Of a stretch of DNA of 47,421 nucleotides, positions 17,119 through 25,800 are shown piece after piece. Both the position numbers and the translations under genes were made by a program. The notes beneath the pieces are model-generated. The model saw only the letters and a list, made by a program, of their open reading frames with translations, was not told where the DNA came from and searched no databases. Source of the DNA: Oceanobacillus neutriphilus (GTDB lineage Bacteria; Bacillota; Bacilli; Bacillales; Amphibacillaceae); the NCBI RefSeq assembly GCF_014645515.1, contig NZ_BMLW01000024.1, positions 1-47,421 on the forward strand. Reading direction: 5' to 3'. Within the stretch, counting starts at the first letter, position 1. Each line of letters starts with the position of its first letter.

Positions 17119-17964
17119 TTATTGGTAAAGCGATCCTGTATTGATTACCGGCTGTGTTCCCTGATCAGAGACAATGGCAACCAGCAGGTTATTAATTAAT
17201 GCCACTCTGCGCTCATCATCTAATTCCACCACATTATCGTCTTCCAAGCGGGCTATTGCATCCTGTGCCATACCAACTGCCCCCTGAACAATTTGCTCCC
17301 GGGCAGAGATAATTGCACTTGCCTGCTGACGCTGCAGCATTGCCTGGGCAATCTCTGTGGAATAAGCCAAGTGTGTTAACCGGGCTTCAATTACTTCCAC
17401 ACCAGCAACCTGCAAGCGGTCTTGAAGCTCTGCTGTTAACTGGTTAGATACTTCATCTGCATTTCCACGCAAGGTTAATTCTTCATTAGTAAATGAATCA
17501 TAGGGATAGGTTGTCGCCACTGCACGGATAGCTGTTTCACTTTGGATTTCAACAAAATCCTCATACTGATCCACATCAAAAACTGCTTTCGCTGCATCCA
17601 CCACTTTAAAAACAACAACCGCTGCAATTTCAATTGGATTTCCATTCACATCATTTACTTTTAACCGGTTACTGTTAAAGTTACGGACTCTTAAAGAAAT
17701 TGTTCTGCGCACAGAAAATGGTACAGTTATCAAAATTCCTTCACGACGTACTGTTCCCATATACTTTCCTAAGAAAATAACAACAATGGATTGGTTAGGC
17801 TGTACAATTGTTACCCCGCTAATAAGAATAGCTGCGATCAGAATCAGCACCACACCTAAAACAATATACGTTTGATAAATCCCGAATACTCCCAAAGCAA
17901 GCAATACGATGATTAACCCTATTCCAAGAATGCCATTAATACTCCAAGCTTTACGCTCCTGCAT
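17119..17964 (-). CDS. SPFH (band 7) domain membrane protein
   Basis: 281 residues. Two adjacent hydrophobic helices (about 11-28 and 33-52) are followed by an SPFH/band-7 domain: IVVIFLGKYMGTVRREGIL, NPIEIAAVVVFKVVDAAKAVFDVDQYEDFV and a helical AQAMLQRQQASAIISAREQIVQGAV segment that would oligomerise. The family resembles prohibitin/stomatin-like scaffolds. Exact role is unknown. RBS AAAGGAGAGG 6 nt before ATG. It heads a two-gene operon with the ribbon-helix-helix gene. Confidence 0.9.
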   Translation of the reverse strand: MQERKAWSINGILGIGLIIVLLALGVFGIYQTYIVLGVVLILIAAILISGVTIVQPNQSIVVIFLGKYMGTVRREGILITVPFSVRRTISLRVRNFNSNRLKVNDVNGNPIEIAAVVVFKVVDAAKAVFDVDQYEDFVEIQSETAIRAVATTYPYDSFTNEELTLRGNADEVSNQLTAELQDRLQVAGVEVIEARLTHLAYSTEIAQAMLQRQQASAIISAREQIVQGAVGMAQDAIARLEDDNVVELDDERRVALINNLLVAIVSDQGTQPVINTGSLYQ

Positions 17965-18038
17965 GAGATCCTCTCCTTTATATCTTTATCATACTATAAT
18001 GATATCACTTTTGTATTAAAATGTAAAATGATATATCA

Positions 18039-18917
18039 TCAGCTTACTTGTTCTTCTATAAACTTCTGGATCGGATTCATTTTAGGATTTACCATTATTG
18101 TATCGCCATCTGTTTCAACTGTAATACTGTCCAGCGCTGCCGTAGAATAAATCAGTGCGTCTATTTCATTTAAATGGTTAATAACACGGGAAACAGGATG
18201 TCCATAGTTATTATCTTTACTGTAGGTTAAAACAGCAATTTCAGGGTCTACTGCTTTCAGAAAAGCCAAGGAGGAGCTTGTATTTGAACCATGATGTCCT
18301 ATTTTAATCACTTCCGCATTCACATTATGCTTTTTCTGTATCTCCTTCTCTTCCTTTTTACCGACATCGCCCATAAGAAGCATATCTGTTTCTCCGTAAT
18401 TCAGCTTTAATACAAGAGAGGATGCATTAGGAGAGGTTAATGGCTGTGCAGCATTCCATATGTCCAAAGATATTGTCGGGTCTATTTCAATCGGTGTATC
18501 CTTTTCAGCAATTGTAAACGGGATTTGTAAATCACGGATACGATTCATATAAGAAGCAAATGTCTTTGTCGGATGAAGCTTTCCTGTATCAATAACACTC
18601 CCTACCTCCAATTCATCTAATACATTCACTAAGCCGCCAATATGATCGATATCCGGATGTGTTGCAATCATTAAATCAATCTCATTAATCCGCAGCTCTT
18701 TTATATAGTTAACGACAGCATTTCCTGCTTCCGGAGGTCCGCCGTCAATTAAAATAGTCCGATCTAAAGGGGTCTCGATTAAAATACTGTCTCCTTGACC
18801 CACATTAATAAAATGCACCTTCAACGCAGGCATTTCCTGTTCTGCATGAACGGGCGAAGAGTGATGTAAACAGACAACTGTCAGCAGCAATAAAAAAATA
18901 AAACCTCTTTTCCACAA
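18039..18917 (-). CDS. Exported metallo-beta-lactamase-fold hydrolase (ComEC C-domain-like)
   Basis: 292 residues starting at TTG, justified by GGGGAGGTG 8 nt upstream. An N-terminal signal peptide (basic WKRG, hydrophobic FIFLLLLTVVCL, likely cleavage after HAEQ region) directs export. The mature part follows the MBL domain of ComEC: VGQGDSILIET, DGGPPEAGN, the metal motif THPDIDHIGG, MGDVGKKEEKEI and GHHGSN. It lacks the ComEC membrane channel, so it is a stand-alone secreted hydrolase. The substrate may be DNA or a phosphodiester; this is inferred from family only. Confidence 0.88.
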   Translation of the reverse strand: MWKRGFIFLLLLTVVCLHHSSPVHAEQEMPALKVHFINVGQGDSILIETPLDRTILIDGGPPEAGNAVVNYIKELRINEIDLMIATHPDIDHIGGLVNVLDELEVGSVIDTGKLHPTKTFASYMNRIRDLQIPFTIAEKDTPIEIDPTISLDIWNAAQPLTSPNASSLVLKLNYGETDMLLMGDVGKKEEKEIQKKHNVNAEVIKIGHHGSNTSSSLAFLKAVDPEIAVLTYSKDNNYGHPVSRVINHLNEIDALIYSTAALDSITVETDGDTIMVNPKMNPIQKFIEEQVS

Positions 18918-19144
18918 ACTTCAAACACCTCCCCTTCTTTTTTGTTAGTGTAAACAAAACAAAAGAATGCTATGAGGAAAGATGATTGGAAATTGTTGAA
19001 AGAAGGTTTTATCAGCTTCTTATAAAGAAGGTTAAAAATTTTTGAATCAAATAAATCTATAAACGAATAATTATTCATTTTCTAATCAAAATAAAGAGTA
19101 TGACACATCTGTCAGTTTGCTGTTTCTAATTTTTTAAAAAAACT

Positions 19145-19345
19145 TCACTCATATTCGACGAATCTTCTGAAAGAGCGGGATTTATTGTTTGTAAAATCTG
19201 TAAAAATTAAATCAAACTTTGACTTTTCATTTGCACTATTCAGAAATTGACGAACTTCATGCAATGATATACCCAGTTTTTTTGCTTCTATCATTAATGT
19301 AATCCATTCTTGATCATAAGCAGCATTTTCAATTATCTTTTTCAC
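19145..19345 (-). CDS. SinI-like anti-repressor (SinR antagonist)
   Basis: 66 residues. The segment DQEWITLMIEAKKLGISLHEVRQFL is the helical SinI/SinR dimerisation motif. B. subtilis SinI binds SinR through it and frees the biofilm operons. The protein has no helix-turn-helix, so it cannot itself be the repressor. The start is GTG behind a G-rich RBS (GGGGGCG). No sinR gene is adjacent, so it would have to act in trans. It sits just downstream of the giant adhesin gene, an attractive target. The C-terminal tail is basic (NNKSRSFRRFV). Confidence 0.8.
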   Translation of the reverse strand: MKKIIENAAYDQEWITLMIEAKKLGISLHEVRQFLNSANEKSKFDLIFTDFTNNKSRSFRRFVEYE

Positions 19346-19397
19346 AATTTCGCCCCCATCATTAATCCAGATAATTTAGCAATGTCCTATCACTTGC

Positions 19398-19426
19398 GTT
19401 ACATAAACAATAAACTGCTTTGTCAA
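19398..19426 (-). promoter_or_regulatory. Putative promoter of the sinI-like gene
   Basis: Minus-strand TTGACA (19421-19426), a 17-nt spacer and a weak -10 TGTAAC (19398-19403), about 50 bp upstream of the GTG start. Confidence 0.45.
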
Positions 19427-19785
19427 ACAGGATTGAATCATTCATAAATAATCGGACTGAGTATTCCGAATATTAACATCCTGTTTATTTCAAAAACAAT
19501 GAGGATATGAAGGACAGTATATATCTAATGTGAATAATAAACTAAGTTTACACATTTGCATATTGAGGAATGTTAATAGTTTATGTTTTATTTTTTATTT
19601 AATTTGATTTCTTGCGAATAATTATACTTGAATTCATATTATTTGTAATCAACCCTAAAAAATAAAAGATGGAGCTGGGGGGTGGAGATGATTTAAAAGA
19701 TAGAGGAGATCATCTCCAGCATTGATGTGGTATTTATTTAAACAATAATTAATTTTTCTATTCCATTTATATTGTAAGCTACAAA
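19427..19785. other. Intergenic region with an inverted repeat
   Basis: About 360 bp of AT-rich DNA without a gene. It holds a perfect 10-bp inverted repeat TGGAGATGAT (19683-19692) / ATCATCTCCA (19709-19718), preceded by a G-rich stretch GGAGCTGGGGGG. No T-run follows, so it does not look like a terminator. Confidence 0.5.
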
Positions 19786-19786
19786 A

Positions 19787-19821
19787 AAGGAGCTATTACT
19801 GATAATTAGTAATAACTCCTT
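19787..19821 (-). terminator. Terminator of the giant adhesin gene
   Basis: AAGGAGCTATTACT / AGTAATAACTCCTT stem with a 7-nt loop. On the minus strand it is followed by CTCCTTTTTTG, about 20 bp beyond the adhesin stop codon. Confidence 0.8.
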
Positions 19822-19841
19822 CTTCCAAATGAAGCCCTGTT

Positions 19842-22800
19842 TTACCTGTCAGATGAACGGTTACGGAAGCGGTTGACAATAACTAAGATTGCACCGGCTC
19901 CCAATAAACCTAAGCTGATAAGCAATAAGTTGAACATAGATGTTGCTGTACCTGGCAATGTTTCACCATCACCTTTATCTGTTCCTTCAGAAACACCTGA
20001 ATCCGTTTTACCTGAAGCTTCAGCTGATCCTTTACCTGGATCTTCTCCTGGATCCTTGCCTGGATCTTCTCCTGGATCCTTGCCTGGATCTTCTCCTGGA
20101 TCCTTGCCTGGATCTTCTCCTAGATCCTTGCCTGGATCTTCTCCCGGCTCTTTACCTGGATCTTCTCCCGGCTCTTTGCCTGGGTCTTCTCCCGGTTCCT
20201 TGCCAGGTTCTTCTGGTTCTTTACCAGGCTCCTCTGGCTCCTTACCGGGCTCTTCTGGATCTGCTTTTACAAAACCAAAATCTAACGTCGGATCATGGTC
20301 TCCGTCTTCTGTTAAATGACGGGATACCGCAAACCATAAAGAGGAATCAATGGAATTATCATCGCCTGCCTCTTCCAGGGTTGGTACATATCCTTTCAAG
20401 GCTTCTTTAGATGCTTCTCTGTCAATCCGTACAATGTACGTTTTATCGATTGGCAGGTTTTCAAAGATATAGTAGCCATTTTCATCCGTCGTTACTGGTC
20501 CTACTGGATTTCCATAGACATCCGTTACCGGGTTTCCTTCTTCATCTTCAATCGTTAAGACAACTCCTTCAAGCGGAATGTCGGTTTCGTCTTGTAGACC
20601 ATCTTTATTTTCATCGAACCATACATAGTCTCCTACACTTACTTTTGCTGGATTATAATTGTTTGTTACTGTGAAGTTATAAGTGTTCTCTTCATTAACT
20701 GTTACATTACTTTCATAATTTGGAACGTCTTCTTCCTCAACAGTATATTCAATTAAGCTTCCATTTGCATATACGTCCAAGCCTCTGAAGTCTGTCTGCC
20801 AGTTAGTATCATTGCTTAGAATAGCTTCTTTGCCTGTTTCTTCACCATTTGCCAGCAGTTTTACTGTAATCGACTCCGGACGGGCGCCAGCTTTATTGTT
20901 TGCATCATTCCAGCTTTTTACAACATTGATACTTGTTTGTTCCGGTTCATAGCTGTTGGTGATATCCATACCATTAATTTCAGCAGAGTAATCTTCTACG
21001 TTATCTTCTTGAACAGTATAATTAATTTCTTCCCCGTTCTCGAATTTTGGCAGGTTAGTAAAGGCATAGCTCCAGTCAGATTCCTCTGAAACTTCCACAG
21101 AATTTACTTCGTTACCATTTGCTGATAAACGAACAGTAATTGATTCTGGGCGTTTGCCGTCTTGGTCATCGGCATCTTCCCATGTTTTTGTTCCTTCTAA
21201 ATCAATTAGTTCTGATTCATGATGGTTGGTTAACATGATATTTCCATGGTCTGCATCATTGATAGAAACTTCATAGCCTTTTGGTACAGATACTTCTTTG
21301 ACCGTGTAGTCAATTTCTTCGCCGCCATTTTGGTATGCGTCCAGCTCTGACCATGTATGCATCCAGTTATTTTCTGCAGATAGGATAACCTTATCTCCAA
21401 CTTCATTTTCCCCTGCATACAATTGAACTTCAATCTGTTCAGGACGAATGCCATCCTGATTATCATTATCGTTCCATCCTTTTAAAACTGTAACAGAAGT
21501 CTGTTCCGGTGTGTAGGCATTTGTGATTGTTACATTACCATCAACACTTGTTCCCAGTTCTGTAGAATAATTTTCTACCTTATTTTCTGTTACACGATAA
21601 CTAATTTCTTCGCCATTACGATTTTTTGGCAAATTCTTAAACGTATGCGTCCAATCGTTATCTTCATTCAATTCAATTGTGTCAACAATCTCAGATAAAT
21701 CATTGATGACATTTACAGTCACGCTGTTTGGACGGACGCCATCCTGATTGTCTGCATCATCCCATACTTTTGAAACGGGGATATTAATCAGTTCCGGCTC
21801 ACGGCTGTTCGTAATCGTAATAGCTCCATGATTTTCGTCATTTATTTCTGACTCATATCCTGCTGGAACATCAACTTCTTCCACCGTATACGTAATTGCT
21901 TCTCCACCTTCACGATTCGCATCTAAACCGGACCACGTATAAGACCAATTATCTTCTGCTGTAACGAGTACCTCACTTCCTAAGGCTTCCCCGTCTGCAA
22001 GTAATTGAATACGAATATTATCCGGACGTTGACCATCTTGATTATTCGCATCATTCCAGAGTTTATTTACAGTAACAGATGTCTGCTCTGGAGTATGTTC
22101 ATTCGTTACAGTAATTGTGCCAGTACCGTTGTCTGAAATAGCAGTGGAATAATCTTCTACTGTATCCTCAGCTACTCTGTACACAATTTCATGTCCGTCA
22201 CGATATTTTGGTAAATTCTCAAAAACATGCGACCAATTTCCATCTTCATCAGGTGTGATTTTTTGCGTGTCGACTACCTGTGAACGGTCATCATAGAGAT
22301 GAATTGTAATACTATCTGGTCGTGCTCCATCTTGATTATCAGCGTCATCCCAGACTTTTTCTACTGGAATATCTGTCAATTCTGGTGTATAGCTGTTGGT
22401 GATGGTATAGCCGTCTTCAGAATCCCCACTAATAGCACTTTCATATTTTGCAGGAACATTTGATTCCACAACAGTATAGTTAATTCTTTCTCCATCTTGA
22501 TATTCATCTAAATCGGTAAAGGAGCCTTCCCAATTATTTGCTTCATTCAAGATGATAAAACGCACTGTTGCTTCACCGTCTGCCAACAGTCTAACGATAA
22601 TTCCATCTGGACGTGCCCCATCCTGGTTATTTGTATCCTCCCATACTTTTTCTACCGGGATTTCTACAATTCCTGGTGTATAGCTATTTGTGATTACAAA
22701 ACCATCAGCTGCTTCTCCGGCAATATTACTTTCATACTGCTCTGGTACATTCACTTCTGCAACGGTGTAAGTAATCTTATCTCCACTGTTATCCAGCTCC

Positions 22801-25800
22801 GGTAAATTCGTAAACGAGCCTTGCCATCCATTTTCATTACTCAAAATGACATTTTCTACATCCGTTTTCTCGCCATTTGCAAGTAAAGTAACTTCAATAG
22901 ATTCAGGACGATTACCGTCTTGGTTATTCGCGTCATCCCAGACTTTTTCTACTGGAATATCTATACTTGGAGATACAAATTCATTTGTGATCGTTAATCC
23001 ATCTTCTGAAATAGACTTTTCGTAATTATCAGGAACATTTACTTCATCGACAGTATATTCGTACGCGTTACCGTCAATATCTGTTTTATCTAAATCAGAC
23101 CAAGTATATTCTGTTTTTCCAGCTTCTAAAGTTATAGGTTCGCCAAGAGCTTCACCATTTCTAAATAATTGCAGGTCGATGGATTCTGGTCTTTGATTTT
23201 CTCCACCCTGCCACTCTTTCGTTCCTGTTACGTCAATTTTTTCCTTGGTGTTTTCAAAAGTAGTTGAAACAATATTCTCTTCGTTGTTACCAAACGCTTT
23301 ATTAACAACAATTTCTATTTCTTCCTCAGAAATAACATATCCCGTCGGTGCTTCCTTCTCTACTAAATAATACGTTCTAAGCGGTAAGTTTCCTATCTCA
23401 AGGACACCATCTACCGTAGTAAATGCTTCTTCTTGTGTATATTGGACTCTTTCACCATTTAAATCGTACCACAGTGTAAAGGTAGCTTCGTTTGTGATTG
23501 TTTCTTCCGTTTCTGAATCTACTTTAGTAACACTTAAAGCTCCTCTGTTAGGCGCCCATTCACCACCTGCGTCAGAGAATTGCCTAGCGTTTAATTTATC
23601 AGAATTTACAACTTGCTGATCCATTGCAGTTCCATCTAATGAAATTTTGTTGCCAATTTCACCATCTGTTGCCGTTACAACAGTTGTATATTTTAAAACT
23701 AAGCTGTCGTGCAAATCTTCGGTCATGTTGATAGTTAAAACATTTTCACCATCATCTGTTGTGCTGACATCAAGTGTATAGTCTGTTCCTTCTATCAGAG
23801 CATTATCCAAATCCTGCGTTTTATAGACTTCAAGACTGTCTGATAAATATACGTGACCAGGACTTAGCGTATCCGTAATTACAGCATTTTTAATAATAGA
23901 TAGGCTTTTATTGACCGTTGCTTCCCATTCAACTTCATCCCCTGTGAATACGCGATTACCATCTGAATTTATTGCTCTTTTAGCTAAGAAATCATCATAT
24001 TCACTATAATTCAGGGTTGCTGAGTAAGGATATTCTACCCCTCCAGCTGTAACAGTTGCGTTATTGGTATAGATTGACTTTGAGATATCTGGTACTGATG
24101 TAGTAAATTCAATAGCATACCTTTCTGTCAATTCGAAGCCTTCAGCAAAAGTTAAGGTAAACTTGCCTCCTTGAACAGTTATTGAATAACTATCAGGGTC
24201 TAGTACACTTCCCGTTATAGTCGTTTCCCCATTAGCGGCTACATCATAAACAGATACTTTAATACTACCCTCATCGATATTTCCAGCATAATCTAACTCA
24301 TCTGTTATGCTAATACCTGTTCCAAGGTTTTGTTCTTGATAGTTTGTATACAGCTGCCAGGCGATTTTTCTTTCACTGCCGCTTGCCCAGCCATTTACTG
24401 CATTACCTTCATCATCAAAATGGACTAACTGACCTTCTTTTTTACCACTGTTCCAGGAATCTTCCCTCACCCTTGTTTCAGCGTTGCGAGTTTCGTCAAT
24501 CGGGTTCCCATTTACCGTTTCTCCCTCAAAATGGGCACGATTGACATAAAGTCTGGCTCCATCTTGATTTTCCCCGCCTACACGAGATATGTGAGGATCG
24601 AGTGTATTACCATCCACCACTTCTTGCGGATTATAAGAAGTTTGATAATCAACACTCAGCTGTCCGCCATTTAGTGGTAATGCATTGTCTAGAAGCGTGA
24701 TAGTAAATCCTTTGTGATATCCTGTTTCACCATCTTCAGTTCTAGGGGCAAGAATATAATCTGTACCTTTTACAAGCGAATTTCCAGCATGCTTCACTTC
24801 TACTGAGCCTGGTAATAAAATCATTCCTTTATTTGGGAAGGTATCTTCTATTACAAGCGTATCGATTGCTTCTCTTCTCGGATTAACATTTAATTGCCAA
24901 TTAATCGTTTTGGCATTATAGTCTATTCCCCGGAAACTCTTACCATAGGTGTTAGCTGCCGGCTTGATTTCTGCGTTACTATTTTCTCCGGCTTCCCCAA
25001 CACCGTCTCCTATCATCCCTACACCATTATTAAAATTATTTTTAGTGAAATCGGTAATCGCAGTTGTATATTCTACCTTCAGCTTGTGTGTACCTACATC
25101 TCCCAAGTTAATAACAACTGCTGTTCCACCATCAGCATCAGGATTAAGGCTGATGTTAACAGGAGTATAAGAATTGCCTTCTTCATCAGTGATTACAATA
25201 TCACTTTCAGAAATTGCTAACCCTTCCGGAATTAAATCTGTCAGCACTACATTTCCAATTGGATGTCCTGCTTCATTAACGTGAATCGTCCAGCTAATCG
25301 TTTTATTTTCATAATCGACATTCGATACCCCTTCTTTACGAAGAACAGGGTCTCTAACAATATTAACTGTTGCATCATCACTATTTAATTCATTTTCACC
25401 ATCTTTTAGGGTTGCTACATTTAAGAAGCCATTATCTTTTTGATAAGTGCTATTGTTGACATCCGCCCAATTAATATCTGTTTTAAATTTAATTCTATAG
25501 GCATCATCCTGCCCTAATGCCCCTAAATTTATCGGAAATCCTGTAAACGAATCTCCATGAGCATCTCCTTCTACCCAGTTGCCGCCACTTTGTGTAATTC
25601 TAACCACCTGGATACTATCCGGGTCTACGGTTAAACCGGCAGGAAGGCTATCTTCTATAATCGCATTACTAATCAAGCTTCCATTTTTATTAACATCAAT
25701 TTGCCATTGAATAACATCGCTGTCTCCATCTTGCCAACCATCCTTTTCAATCGGATTACTTCTTGTCAATCCTCCAACGGTTGCATCAGCTGGTAAACTT

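Noticed and set aside
20645..23245. Regular repeat spacing that could suggest an array element such as CRISPR
   Set aside because: The units are about 290 bp, in frame and encode Cna-B modules; there are no short identical repeats with unique spacers.
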